Notes: a model not told the origin generated them from the letters alone. DNA of 64,000 nucleotides from Warburgia ugandensis (GCA_035236585.1 CP141126.1:9747001-9811000), one strand, 5' to 3'. Positions 45,423 through 58,047 are shown, counted from the first letter of the stretch. Translations and numbers: made by a program.

Positions 45423-47271
45423 ACCATCTCCAGTACTCACACAGCAGGCCATACTTGGTGTAACCCTTCCTTCTACATTATTTGCGGATTCTAGCTTGAC
45501 CAGATACCAAGAAAGGAACCACCCATAGAAGAACAAAAGGGCACAATAGTGGCAACTTTAAGGTTTACACACTGCCGAAAATAGGTCCCTATGAATAGAG
45601 ATTTGCCATCAGATTGCTGTAAACAAAGTTTTATTGATAAGCAATCATGAGCTGGGTGATTACCTCCTCTCTCAAGTAGCTGAAAATAACTGTCTGATTA
45701 CCCTCCTTAGCTGGCTAAATGAGGCAAAGGCAAATGAAGGAGAAAACTGATTTCATATATATTGTAGTACAAAATTTAGTTGTTCAAGCTGATGCTCGCG
45801 ATCTACGTTGGCCATAGGACATGGTACTTCGTCCTACAATGGATGAGAAGCCTCAATAACCCAAACCTAATTGACGACCAGGCTAGTTTCAGAATAGAAC
45901 CTAATCACCAATGGATGGAGAAAATGTTTCATTTAATGGAACATGTAATTAAGCAAATTGACTTACTGGACGACAAGGTAAGTCAAGCAAATTGCCTGTG
46001 TCACCTAAACTTATACTGTGGTTAGTTCTCTTCACAGTCCAGGTCATAAGAAACTCCATTGACCGCTGACTTGGTGAAAATTGTCAAAATCAACCATCCT
46101 GGATTAATTCAGTTTTTCTTTGGGCATGTTATATTTTCGATCACTGTTTGCAAATACATTAAGAAAGCAGAAACATGTATGAAGTATGAAAGCCACAAAT
46201 CAATAAATGAACCAGCTTTCATGGAAAACTTCAATGGACCACCTTAGCCTCTACATGCACCAAGAAAATAAAAAACCACAATTTTTTCCAATAAGATACA
46301 AAGTTAAATCTCCCAGTGGACATCATAGACCTTAAAATAGAAATTTCCAAAACAAAGTCACAAACCTCAGTATCATGGCACCTAAAATTAAGGCTGGGGA
46401 ATGAGGAAGTAAATTGGAAACCAAACTTACAAGATAAAAGATAAATATCATTGGTGGCATCTGCTTCATCTACCATAACTACTCTCTAAAATGGTTGCAA
46501 CAATACTAACATAACTTAGACAAGCCATAAGTCATATATTAGAGAATTGCAACAATAGATATAATGTCATATTCTAGACCACTCTTCTAGTTCAAAGAAT
46601 CAGGGCCTGTAGATGTAAACTCTATATGCTCATTCAGTGCACAGCATGCTCCTGGTGACAAAACACACAAATACATTTGCATATAGGTTGTAACTCATAG
46701 CCACTCTCACATCACCTCTCTTTCTATTAGGTCAAAGTGCAATGAGCACTTTATCTTCCCTATGAGTTGTTTTGTTAATGACACAAACTTATCAAAATAA
46801 ACATAGGAAAATTGCAAACGGACAGATTGCTATTGGTCAAATATGTCTTGTAATTTCACTGATCCACGAAACAAAGTTCCAATTAAAGGAAATAATACAT
46901 AGACTGCTAAAGGTTTCTGTAAAGCCTCCTCTAAAACAGGGAACTGCATTACATACATGCATAATGGCTGTTTCTTCTGTAGTTAAGAGAACCTGCTCAA
47001 TCAAGGCTACTATCAAAAGGTTACTAAAAAAACTCATATAATAGAATTCCCACAGCGCACTAATGTAATACATGTCACGGGACCAGCAAACATATTGCAA
47101 TTAGTTGTGCTCCTCATGCCAGAAATTCCAAAATCATCCGGCTTGTTCTTTGCCAAAATGCATTGTGGGAGCAAGCCAGATCATGCGAACAAAAAGAACA
47201 AGTAAAAAACCAACTAACAAAATATGAAGCTATATTAGCACCTGCAAGACATGTAGAAGCTGTTAACTCCG
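45423..47271. other. Unassigned sequence and ISY1 3' flank
   Basis: A plus-strand frame at 45780-46025 ends in a plausible donor (GACGACAAGGTAAGTC) but matches no family I know. The last few hundred bases before 47272 should hold the ISY1 3' untranslated region. Confidence 0.35.
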
Positions 47272-48159
47272 CTATCGCTTAACGTTAAGCATGTTCTTTG
47301 CTTCAGTCTGCTCTTCCATCAGATTCTCACTCATATACTTGCTCAACAGTTCCATCTTCTTCTTCTGAACAATCATCCTCTCAATTTCCTGCTCATCCGG
47401 AAGTGGTACATGAACAACAAACTCCTGCTCTTTCTTTATCTCCTGCTCCTTAGCTTTCCTCTCCTCCTCGACGATATCCTCCTCTTCTTCAAACAATATA
47501 GGTGCCGCAGTCGCAACCTCTCCACTCTTCACAGACCTCTTTGCCTCTCTCTTAATGCCCTCCATCCTATGCCATTCCTTCAACGCCCTGTCTCGCATTT
47601 TGGCTTCAGCAGGGCCCTCGACCTTCTCCAAAATCCCATCCTCGTCATCCCTATACCCATAATAACTAGCATCAATTCTTTTGAAGATATCATATCTAGA
47701 CCTTCTCTTCTTCAACTCCGGCGGCTTCTCGAACAATTCTCTCACGCCGGGCAACTTCTTTGCAGCACCAAAATATCGATATCCAGGGCCTCTACCGCTA
47801 GGATTTGGAACGTCTACAATATTTCCTTCTAAATCCGTCATCTTAGCGCCATGTTTGGTATAATTCGGACCGCCTAAATCGACAATTCGACGCTCCCAAT
47901 GCCCTTTCTCCCGTATCAACTTATTGATCTCATCGTTCAGGTCACGAAGACGGTGCTCCCCCAAACCCTCGTTTTGGATTTCCGCGACTTTTCGCCCAAT
48001 CTCTCTCATGATCTGTTGGCGCCATTTATCAGCCTCGGCTAGATCACGGCATTCAGAAGCTAGAAATGGGCGGCGTTCTTTGGGTTTCTTCTTCTCTTCG
48101 CTCTTCAAAGCGATGAATCTGTTGAGCATCGACTGCGCTTTCTCCTCGTTTCGAGCCAT
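47272..48159 (-). CDS. ISY1: Pre-mRNA-splicing factor ISY1 homolog
   Basis: A single frame of 295 residues without introns, about the length of animal and fungal ISY1. The family signature covers most of the protein: MARNEEKAQSMLNRFIALKS at the start, LNDEINKLIREKGHWERRI, LGGPNYTKHGAKMTDLEGNI, GPGYRYFGAAKKLPGVRELF and a charged helical C-terminus. ISY1 belongs to the NineTeen/Prp19-associated complex and acts in the nucleus in the first catalytic step of splicing. No lesions were seen. The upstream leader carries two telomere-like boxes. Confidence 0.96.
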   Translation of the reverse strand: MARNEEKAQSMLNRFIALKSEEKKKPKERRPFLASECRDLAEADKWRQQIMREIGRKVAEIQNEGLGEHRLRDLNDEINKLIREKGHWERRIVDLGGPNYTKHGAKMTDLEGNIVDVPNPSGRGPGYRYFGAAKKLPGVRELFEKPPELKKRRSRYDIFKRIDASYYGYRDDEDGILEKVEGPAEAKMRDRALKEWHRMEGIKREAKRSVKSGEVATAAPILFEEEEDIVEEERKAKEQEIKKEQEFVVHVPLPDEQEIERMIVQKKKMELLSKYMSENLMEEQTEAKNMLNVKR

Positions 48160-48190
48160 CTTCCCTCCACTTCTTCAAGCAAAGAATTAG

Positions 48191-48222
48191 AAAACCCTAA
48201 GTTCCTGATTCCAAAACCCTAA
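48191..48222 (-). promoter_or_regulatory. Two telo-box motifs in the ISY1 leader
   Basis: AAAACCCTAA occurs at 48191-48200 and 48213-48222 (TTAGGGTTTT in gene orientation), 30-65 bp upstream of the start codon. Such boxes are common in plant genes for translation and RNA processing expressed in dividing cells. Confidence 0.6.
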
Positions 48223-48803
48223 TTACCAGAGGGAGTTGGAGAAGCAGTTTATTAGAGAGACCAGGAAACCATCTGACGTAAGTGATTTCCCTCTTACACG
48301 CAGAAGAAAGAAGAAGGAAAAGGATACAACGAACCCTGGAGATACACAGGCGGTCCGGTATGTAAGTCTCGAAGACGAGGGATTGAAGGACGCCCGTTAG
48401 ATGATCTGCACCGTTCATCTGAGTTCCATGGCTACGGATGTCGAGTAGTGAAAATCTTCCATATGGATTCTATCTCAACCGTTTAGTAGAGGTCTGATTG
48501 CAGAGCCGACTAATCTCTGTATGGGGCCCGGCTGGGTCATCTGGACCACTTATTGATCTTCTTTGGTGATCTAGGAATGCCAAATCGAAGCGCTCAAAGG
48601 ATGTAGTTTTGCATGCAAAGGGAGTACCTTTGCTACTGTTTTGGATGTACAATAATTCAGCAAAGCATCCTGATTGAATGATTCTAGTTGGTTTATAAAG
48701 AAGTTCAACTTGGGGTGGCCATAGATAGACAGTTATGACGTTAACAAAATGCTAGAATGGTCTAAATATTATGATTTTTTGCTGGGAGATATCAAAGCAA
48801 AAT
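48223..48803. other. Upstream region of ISY1
   Basis: Expected to hold the ISY1 promoter. A clear TATA box was not found. No other gene seen. Confidence 0.4.
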
Positions 48804-48973
48804 GTAACAGTAGAGTTGTTATCGTGTGATTTTAAGATCATATGTTCAAAGCGTGAAAATAGCCTCTTACAAAATATAAGATAAAGTTGTTTATCATTGA
48901 TCTTTATGGTCCACCCCTTCCCCAGACCCGCATATGCAGAAACTTCAAATGCACCAGGCTCCATTTAGATGCC
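48804..48973 (+). mobile_element. Au-type SINE, copy 11, with TSD
   Basis: GTTGTTATCGTGTGATTTTA, B-box-like ATGTTCAAAGCGTGAAAATA, CCTCTTACAAAATATAAGAT, GGTCCACCCCTTCCCCAGAC and a diverged tail are present in Au order. CAAAGCAAAAT flanks it at 48793-48803 and 48974-48984. Confidence 0.88.
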
Positions 48974-49249
48974 CAAAGCAAAATAGACCAGAGGAACAGA
49001 TTGGTCCATCAAAAAGTTAGGCGGGACATTTATGCTTAAGTTAGTGATTTGTTTAAGCGCTTTGGTATTAGCATTCGTCCTATTGATTTATTGCTGTCAC
49101 GTTGAAGCACACCCCCGTCTGAATGAGGCCCGTAAACAAACGTGCTGGATCACCGGGTCCATTGTATTTTAACCATGTTTATCCCTCAAATCTTTCAACG
49201 GCATGCGAACCATCCTCTGGGGATATTATAAGACTTATGGCAACAAAAT

Positions 49250-49656
49250 CAGATCATCATCGTCAAGATCGGTCACATAAATTGTGTTGCTTCGTTTCCT
49301 TTTTATAAAATGTTATGGCTTCGTTTAATCCAAAGTTTTTAAATCTTTTTCTCAACACTTTTATTCACATTCTTTTAAGCCTTTCCCTTGCTCTTTTAAA
49401 GCCTTTGACTTAGATCGCCTCACTTCTACTAACCGGTGCCATTTTTTGTCTCCCTTGGATATGTTTAAACCATGTAAGTCTAATCTTTCATATTTTCTTA
49501 TTTATCATTGCTACTCAGTTTCCTCTAATGTTTTCATTTTTAATTTTACCCTTTCTTACCTTGCCACTCATCCAACCAATATCCACATTCGCACACACTC
49601 ATCTTGTGTACATGTTGTTCCTTAACTGCCCAACATTCTAATCATAGAGCATAGGC
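49250..49656 (-). mobile_element. RTE LINE, 5'-truncated copy 2
   Basis: The reverse complement of about the last 400 bp of the LINE at 14145-17641, from CATGCTCTATGGATTAGAGT to the GAT-like tail (ATCATCATCG at 49254-49263). More diverged than copy 1. It lies beyond the truncated end of the SEC5 pseudogene. Confidence 0.88.
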
Positions 49657-49750
49657 ATTGAACAAAATAAATCTCGCAAAAAAAAGAAAAGTAGCCTCCT
49701 ATTTATTTATTATAAGAGCTCTGTTGGCAAGTTTTAGAAGAGCAGCTTTG

Positions 49751-49862
49751 TTATAACAATAGAGTTGTCATCATGAGACCTACAGTTTATTGGTTGAGGT
49801 GTGAAAACAGCCTCTTGAAAAAAATGCAAAATAGTATATAGCATAAACCCTTCCCCCATTTT
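49751..49862 (+). mobile_element. Au-type SINE, copy 12, partial
   Basis: GAGTTGTCATCATGAGACCT, GTGTGAAAACAGCCTCTTGA and a shortened ACCCTTCCCCCA segment follow the Au order. The A box and the GTGCACC tail are missing. It sits about 165 bp beyond the last recognisable SEC5 exon. Confidence 0.7.
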
Positions 49863-51060
49863 TTTCCTACACCTCTATTGGCAAGTTTGGATGGGCAACT
49901 GCCCAAAGAATTGAGATAAAACACCCAGTCTTTCCAGCAAATATGCAGGTGATTAGCAACAATCTCCCAATGACTGTCCAAAACAATATTAGAATAAAAT
50001 AGTTGTTTAAAAAGGAGGGTATTCTTACGTACATGAGAAGGAAGAACGATTGACTTTGTTTTATTGTATTCCCTAGCAGCGAAATCATATTCACCTTTAC
50101 TGATGCTCCCACGAATAGCACTAGGCAAATTGAACAGTGTTCGGAACCTCTGCAACATTCCTTGAACGGACCTGATCTTTTCAGCTTGGCTCTGCATGAC
50201 TTCCACTCACTTGTGAGGAAGAAAACCCTCTTATCTAGCCCAAATGGCTCAAGACAAAACCAGATAAATCAGAAAAGAAAATCAAATTATTAGCATTTTG
50301 TCTACCTGTCTTTCAAAAAGAGGCTCAAAAGCACAATTTGCCACTGAACTGACATTCCGTATACCATTATACAAGTGAGCAGTTCCAGCACCTTCAGGAT
50401 CTTCCTCTATCCGCTTCAGTTTTGACTCAATATCTATAAAATAGTTAAATTATCTGCACAAAGGAGCACACAGAGGAAGTTACACAATGATTGATAAAGA
50501 AGGATGCTGATTTAGAAGCCATAAGAAATTATCCAATATAAAGACAAGCAGACAGAATAATAATAGAAGCAGACACAGGTGGACTTGCATGAATTGTGGA
50601 TCAAGAATCTGTCTAACAAACAAAATGAACTCGATTATGATTCCACCGAATAATAATATTGGTTAATCAAGTCAGAGAAATATCATACCATCGATTGTAC
50701 TTTTGCAAGAGACGAAACAATCAAAATTCTCCTTTACTAACTGCTATTTTTGTTGAGTCCTCCTTTTGTGATCTTGTTTCAGAGCAAGGGCACCAGCCTC
50801 TAGATCTGTCGCACTTGCGTTCTGATGTATCCGAGAAAGGAACAGCTTTGCATCAAATTGTTCAGAAAAATATCTTAAATTTTCTGCAAAAGATCAAATA
50901 TGACGTAGGACAAATTATTAGAGCAACTTGTAAAAGTTGAAACACCAAACACACTCAATTATAGAATGTCTAAGATATAACCATTCACAACAATGCTACC
51001 ATAGAAATTCACCAAGAAAAATGAATGAACCAAAATCATTTCAGATTATTTCTTGAAGAA

Positions 51061-51064
51061 TTTA

Positions 51065-51090
<26 letters not shown>
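51061..51090. repeat. (TA)n microsatellite next to a foldback element
   Basis: About 26 bp of TA directly left of the element at 51091-51266, inside a SEC5 pseudogene intron. Confidence 0.95.
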
Positions 51091-51095
<5 letters not shown>

Positions 51096-51266
51096 AGCAG
51101 TGAGCAGCAGTAGTTTCAACTGTTTCATGCAGGTGCAAGGAGCAGGTAACATCTGATTGGTTGGGGAAAAGTAGAAAAAGGGAAAAGATAGAGAAAACAG
51201 CAGTTAGAAACTTTTTCCCGGCCAATCAAATGTCACCTGCAGCTCCTTGCTGAAATTACCGCTCCC
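51091..51266. mobile_element. Foldback MITE, TA-flanked, copy 1
   Basis: The left arm CATGCAGGTGCAAGGAGCAG...AACATCTGATTGGTT is inverted at the right as CCAATCAAATGTCACCTGCA...CTCCTTGCTGAAATTACC. TA repeats border both ends. Similar elements cluster at 57.4-58.2 kb. There is no coding capacity. Confidence 0.85.
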
Positions 51267-54200
51267 TATATACATACACACACATATATGCGGTGGGGGA
51301 TGATAAGCATAGGCTTAGCAAAACTCAACTGGCAAAATGCAATAAATGAAACACACCAGTAACAAAGCTTTTACACTACATGTGGTAGTACCTAGACAAA
51401 AAGGAAGTTGGATATTTAGTGTTATCATTCTTTGCTTTCATCTGTAGTTCTTTCACACGTAAAAGGTATCAAGCTGCTTATTCAGCAGCAGTTCTCTCCA
51501 AAAATATAGAGTGGACATTAAGACTAGCTCTACATTCTTTTAATTTTCAAATGGACCTAGATCTGATCTTACAAACAGATTACAAATCCTTAATGCAGCA
51601 GGGAACTGCCTCAATTCCAAAAAACCCAGTCCGACAACAATATTAATCTTCCACATGGTCTTTTCAAATATATTTGCCAGCTCTATGACAAACAAAATCC
51701 TATCAGAAGGAAGAAGTGTCAAAAGAATCTTCAAGCCAGAAAAGGATAAGAAAACAGAGGGATGTATCCAATAATGAAAAGACCACTTTTCTCACAGTGA
51801 CTACATTGATTAGAAAAACTATAATTGGAATCTATTAGTAGCAAATTCGCCATACATGGATCTAACATGATTGGGTGTTTCTGGAAAGTGGGTCCAGTTT
51901 TTAGTTGCAAAACAAAAGAAATCAAGGAATAACGAATCGAGCATTCAAAATAATAAATCCAACGTCCAAATTGAGCCGCTAGGTGAATATCGAAGAACTC
52001 AATTTCCTAACAACCTAAAAGAAAACTCGCCAATACCAGAAGAAATCCCAAAAACTGAGATCAACAGGCCCATATACAATCTGAAATGGTTATTTGGTAG
52101 CAATCAATATAAACATTCAGTTAGAAGGCAACAAATGCACAATACAGCCCAGACAAAAATTAAATATTGAAACTGAATTTCCATTTTTCACAGCAACAAA
52201 TAAAATGGAACAAAACTGTGAAATACCTCTAAAGCTAGGATCTGAAAGATCTTTACCAAGCTTGTCCCTTGAAACAGATGGAGAGCTATCTGAAGATTCA
52301 GTGATTAATGTTAATGTCCTATTATCTATTATCCTGCCAGCACAGAACATAAAATTTTTAGTTCTGGATTAGAACGAAAAGGAATCAACATCCTAAGTAG
52401 TTCATCAACTTTTGCCTGGTAAAAGTTTACAACTATATATCACAGGTTGGAAAAGTTAATTATAGAAACATTATCGGGGCCCAGTTAGCTTTCATAAGTG
52501 ACTGTTTACCCTATGCAAAAAGCATGAAAGAAAGGTACACCAACATAAGACCAGATTGTTGAAAATGCATCCAAAATCCAAAATAAATTATTCGGACATC
52601 AACTCAATCAAATATAAAACAAATTGTTCAAGAGAACTAACTAAACATCACTCTCAATATGCTGAAGAGCCTTCTGAAAAGCTACAAACATAGGAACAGT
52701 AGAGGAAAGATGTTATGCATTGGAACCAACAGTAACTGGATTTGGAGTAGGTGGGACAAACTGCCTTATCACAGACCAAGGGTATCATAAATAGATAATA
52801 TGTTATCTTTGCACAAGACATTCCCCCTGTAACACCAAAATAACATGGTATAAAATGTTACGCAAGTATGGAAACTAGAGTTAAAAAATTATTGTTCCTA
52901 GAACCAGTTGTTTTATTTCTGTGTTTGAAACTATGGGATAATTGTGAAGATTATGTTAGTAACATTATCAGAGAGAAACAGAATCAAATGAAACACAAAT
53001 TATAATACAGGGACTTGAATCTGACTTTACCGGGCATAATCCATTATTCACATATACAGGTGCGCTTCTCATTTTATCTTGAAAGTTTTACTTCTATTCA
53101 TATTAATGGAATCATATCTGTTTCAGAGGCAATCACTCAGCTTCAATTCAATAGGGGTTAAAATGTGAAGAAATCACATTTGCCAACTGGATATAGGAGG
53201 CATCTTGCTTCTCATAGTGGCAGAGATCCCAATTGATAAGGGCCAAATGACATAAGGCCACTGTGAAGCACACATTGAAGTGACAGCTCAAAACTCTGGA
53301 GTAATTATCGTGAATTCCATCTACTCTCACAGAATCTTTTGCCTTACAATCAGGGAAAAGGCAAACAGAACAATGATAATGAAGACACGATACCTCAATT
53401 AAAATGTATTATCGACACGACAAAAAGAAAACACAAAATCATCCTACAAGATGCACACAGAAGTGCCAGGTAAAACAGGGAGACAAAAAGATGTTGTTAC
53501 GACCAGTTAGGATTATGTATACATAGAAGACATAGAGAATTTTACCCTGCTCCTAATGGATCAATAAACTCCATTCCTCGATATAAAGATCTAATGTTTG
53601 CAAGCCCCTTGCGACCTATATTTGTTCCCTTTGAATCAAAAGTTAAAGCTAAGGTACTGATCTGGTCTCCCGCATTTCACGCACCCTACGACCGAGCTGT
53701 TCACAAAAGCATAAGTCAATCAATAACCTATCTTTCACCGTAAACCCATAACAAAACAAAAACACTACAAAAATGAAATAACCTATCTCACAATAAAACA
53801 GTTTAATAACAGTCACATGTGAGTGTCACTCATTATAATTTCTGCAGTGTACATATTCTTGCGGTTTAATCCTATGCCAGCATGTGAGATGAACAGCATA
53901 TATAGGTAAAGAGGTTGTTTTCTTTTGCTCCTCCCAGCCACTCTTATACCTATGCAATAACTATGGGAAACACAGTCTTAAGTTTCACATTTTGTTTCTT
54001 GTAACATTTGACCACATGAAACAGAAGATACATATAACAAAACAAAATTATTCATTTGAATTCTTAGTAATGTAAAACAAAAACAATTTAAAAGTGAGGC
54101 AAAAGCAAGGAAAAGATCCAAATCTTATAGTATTCTTTACAAAAATTTATTGCATTACATTATGTTGTTTGAATGGAACAAAATTTATTCTCAAAAGAGA

Positions 54201-54333
54201 GGTAAAATGAATAGAAGTACGTGTTCATTTTCACCAACTGTGAACAGAGCAAAGCAGCCAATCCATGCATTCTTATGAATTTTGTTTTTCCTTCTCAACT
54301 ATGGAGAAATTTCACAGAAATAAAAAAAAATAG

Positions 54334-54340
<7 letters not shown>

Positions 54341-54365
<25 letters not shown>
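54341..54365. repeat. (GA)n microsatellite
   Basis: About 24 bp of GA in the first intron of the SEC5 pseudogene. Confidence 0.95.
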
Positions 54366-54371
<6 letters not shown>

Positions 54372-56299
54372 AGAGAACAGAACAAGAAGAAGATATAAAA
54401 TAGGTTATAAGCCAGTCCCCAAAGAAATAGAAATCAGATAGAAACAACTAAGCGCCCCAGCCTCCACTCTTCCCTAGAGTCTGTAACATCATCAATACAT
54501 CTTCCCTCATGCTGGAAAGTAACTGAAATCCTATTCCTTCATGGAATCAACAATCACATCTATGGCATCAGCTGATCTCCAAGGGTGCATCCATCAGACT
54601 GTATCAGTGAATGACCCCATCAAATCACTCTCAACAATCAACAACTCAACAAGGAATCAAGACCTACGTACACCACCACTCTTGGGAGCTAAAAGTCAGC
54701 CACTTTGGGTTCTCAATCCTGATACAATAAGAGCAGTCAGACATGGACGGAAAAGATGTTCTCCGATAACAGTGATAATATCAACAGGATAAGGATTGCC
54801 AAGATTAGACCCATCAAAAAGTTTCTTCTTAGAAAGCCATCTAGTTAGTTGACCCTTCACGCATAGCAGCGTCAAAAAATTCCAAAGACCGAAAGCAACA
54901 CAACTTTGATTCTGGAGGTGGTCAGTAGTTTCAATAAGTGACACATGGAGAACCTACTGACCATGAACCTTCAGTCACAAGTGGAGCAAAAATAGACCAA
55001 TGGTCTTTATAAAGCGGGAGGGTTACCACCACTATGGACAAATAATATCCCCCTCTCAATTCTGAATACTCCATTCACCCTGAGCTATCCATGCAAGCAC
55101 ACTCAATGAAGCTTTTCTTTTCTTTTCTTTTCTTTTTCTGAAACTAAAATTTCTTAAGGATCTCAAAGCCAATTTGAATGTGTGAGAATAACCAATCAAG
55201 ACTATTGGATTCTGTTGAGTTTTCATTCCATGTACTCAACTATTTAGCCAGCAAAACTTTGAAGCCACTGCTATCAGGCCCCAGACTTCCGTTGCATTTT
55301 CCATGTCACATGTGTCCTTGTCTCCCCAATGAAAATCTCAACCACAGCATATAAAACTCCAATGTGTGATTGCAGCTTCCTCCTCCAAAAAGCAGCCAAT
55401 CTTAATATCGGCAGTTTCCAACATTGAATATAGTTAGACAATTGTCTTCATTTCTTGATTGGAACATACTGGTAGACATTGTTCTACAAATAATCACATG
55501 CATCCAGCCTGCTTCACGTAGGAGCACATACTCCATATGACGTATCCGCAGGAGAACAGAGTGATCCGATTTCTTCAATGAACAAATCGCATTACCATGA
55601 CTCACATTATGAAACACGCCGTTAATTCTACTATTACCGACGGAGCCTTCTTTAACAGCAACCAGATAACTGCTCATTCCCAATCCAACCAAACTTCACT
55701 AATATCATTCAGTTCAGGAGTAGTTGTTATCATCAATTTACCAATTCAAACATCTCCAGAATTAATATGGAAGACTGAAAATCAGAATAACAACATAATA
55801 GACATTCATTCCCTCGAACCGAAAACTAAAAAAAAGAAGAAGATAGAATTGGCAGAAAAGTAAAAGCCATCCGTGAATTAGACCGGTAAATTAGAAACAT
55901 AAACAGATTGCTAAATTTCCAAAACGATAAAACTATACTCAGAACATACCTCGGCCTCATCGACTCGCTTCCAACAATCCGGCTCCCCGCCATCCCATCC
56001 CCCATCACCGGCAGAATCACTTTTCCTTCCCCTCCTAGCACCACCAGCTGCACGGTTATCCGTATCAAACCGATCCTTGGAAGAATCTTTATCACCAGAA
56101 GAAATACTGAGCATTTCCAAGTCCGACTCATCTTCTTCTTCATGCAAGGGGGAACTGGAGGAGGTTGGAGGAGATTTACGACGGGTTTGGAAGGCTTGGA
56201 AGCCGCGGGTCTTCTGTAATTGAGGTCGCGTGCTGCCTGCTCCCGCAGAGCGATCTGCAGCAGCTCGTCTTCTTCGAAGTCATCGCTGTCGCTCGACAT

Positions 56300-57420
56300 A
56301 TTTGCTCGACCGGATTTTCTTCCTCAGACGTGGTGCGGCTTTTGTCCAGACTCTGCCTTGGCATGGTCTTTTGCTGGTAATTCTGCTTGCATGGGAGAAG
56401 CGGGTGCGAGTCACGGGAATGGGTGCTCCGTCAAAGCAGGCCTGCATTTTTTGTGTTCCGAAAATGGCCTTGGGGAAACGAGAGTGATAAAGGTAGTGGC
56501 TTTGCAATATTGCTGATGATGGGGGTTTAATTGTCGGGAAGGATAATGATGTTAGAGGGACGCCCCGCCGTAAAGGGCCGGAGCTTATCCTAATAGAAAA
56601 GTGTTCGTTGTGCAGCTATTGAGCCCCACATTTATTGATCTCGATCGTCCAATGTGCAAACTCTGCTCCCCGTTGTTTCAAAAAAGTTTAAGAAATGCAT
56701 TAATTGGAGATCTATTTAGGACCTTTAGATGATTTGGTAGAACCGATGAAAGTGCGTTGTTGGAATGCCGCAGTCAACCATGGGTGAAACTCGCTGTACA
56801 GCTTTCCATATTTGCTCCGCCTTTGGTTAATTAGACCTATTCATCTGATTTCTCTACTAGTACTTCTGGAATAGGGTTCATTGGATGAGTTTGGAATCTG
56901 AAATATATGAGAAATTGTTTAGAGAATGGTCGAGAATCAACGAGTAAAATCATATTTTCCAAATGTTAGAATCATCCAATCACAATAATAATTAGTATAC
57001 AAGATATCAAGAGCTAGAGAATTTGATTAAACAGGTCTGATCGACCTAAAATATGGCCCTCTATGTAAAAGTGGAGTCTTGTAAAGAAAGATATTTAATT
57101 AGGGTTTAAGAAGAGTGAGGCAATGGTACTAATTAGCGTGTGGAACGGTGTTTGCCACTAGATCCTCATTAGAGGCTGAGTAAACTTTTTAAAACTAGGA
57201 AAGGTCTAGCTGGTTAGTTGGAGTTAACGTTTATTGAGAGGAAAATGATGGCAAGTTCTCCTGCCATGGGTTTTCTCGAAAAAAGTTGGCAAAAGTTATT
57301 TTCCACGATTCCTTATTTGACCACTCCCTTTGGTTTTCTTACAAAGCAATGTAATTGAATGATAAATTCCTTAACTTTTCCCCTTACTCAAGGATTATGG
57401 ATTATGATGCAACTTAATTA
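56300..57420. other. Region upstream of the SEC5 pseudogene
   Basis: Plus-strand frames 56220-56516 and 56230-56487 overlap the antisense of SEC5 exon 1 and are not credible genes. No other signal. Confidence 0.4.
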
Positions 57421-57449
57421 GTAGAATATATATATATATATATATATAT

Positions 57450-57751
57450 GAGGAGTGTTAGTAACAGCAAATTATTGCAAGTGTAAAGCGTAGCTAATAC
57501 CCTATTGGCTAAGATAAAGTAAAAGGCATAAAAAGACAAAGAAAATTATACATTTTTACTTTTTCTCAGCTAGGGGTGTGTTAATTTTAGCTATTTGATG
57601 CAGGTGCAAGAAGCATGTGACATTTTATTAGCTGAAAAAAAGTAGAAAACGAAAAAAATTAGAGAAAATAGCAATTAGAAACTTTTTCTTAGCTAATCAA
57701 ATGTCACATGTACTTTGCACATGCAACTCCTTGTTGAAATTATGGCTTCTC
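57450..57751. mobile_element. Foldback MITE, TA-flanked, copy 2 (with a partial copy at its left)
   Basis: The inner copy runs from about 57572 (GGGGTGTGTTAATTTTAGCT) to 57751, with arms GATGCAGGTGCAAGAAGCAT and CAAATGTCACATGT...CAACTCCTTGTTGAAATTAT. The 120 bp to its left look like a damaged half copy. TA repeats border both ends. Confidence 0.8.
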
Positions 57752-57853
57752 ATATATATAATAAAAGTTAAAATATTTAGCAAAATAGTATAAATTAAAA
57801 GGACTAGGCATGAGAACCTTTCTCCTCCTCAATAGTTTATATATATATATATA

Positions 57854-57994
57854 GGTGTGTTAATTTCAGCCATTTTATGCAGATATAAGGAATAGTTGAC
57901 ATTTGATTGGCTTGAAGAAGGCAGAAAAAAGAAGAAGCTTTTTCCTAGCCAAACATACACTTTATACTTACAACTCCTTGATGAAATTACAATT

Positions 57995-57997
<3 letters not shown>
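57854..57997. mobile_element. Foldback MITE, TA-flanked, copy 3
   Basis: GGTGTGTTAATTTCAGCCAT at the left is mirrored by CTCCTTGATGAAATTACAAT at the right. It contains GTTGACATTTGATTGGCTTG and lies between two TA microsatellites. Confidence 0.8.

Positions 57998-58047
<50 letters not shown>
57998..58047. repeat. (TA)n microsatellite between foldback copies
   Basis: About 48 bp of TA joining copies 3 and 4. Confidence 0.95.

Larger units (their letters stand above)
50026..56299 (-). pseudogene. SEC5: Truncated pseudogene of exocyst subunit SEC5
   Basis: Six exons of plant SEC5 are present in order with GT-AG introns: 56299-55950, 53696-53546, 52333-52227, 50883-50689, 50433-50306 and 50191 to about 50026. 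They encode the N-terminal part (MSSDSDDFEEDELLQIALRE, EPDCWKRVDEAE, IIDNRTLTLITESSDSSPS, DIESKLKRIEEDPEGAGTAH, AEKIRSVQGMLQRFRTLFNL). Lesions: a one-base frameshift in exon 1 near the G-run 56148-56152, a one-base shift in exon 2 near CCTTAG (about 53650), and a TAG at 50746-50744 where a Lys or Arg codon belongs. Everything after LPSH, about two thirds of a normal protein of about 1,000 residues, is absent. SEC5 tethers secretory vesicles to the plasma membrane; this copy cannot. Confidence 0.9.

Noticed and set aside
47410..48190. Plus-strand frames of 60-140 residues across ISY1
   Set aside because: They are antisense shadows of the conserved ISY1 frame.
56220..56516. Plus-strand frames near the SEC5 start
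   Set aside because: They are mainly antisense to SEC5 exon 1, which has clear homology on the minus strand.
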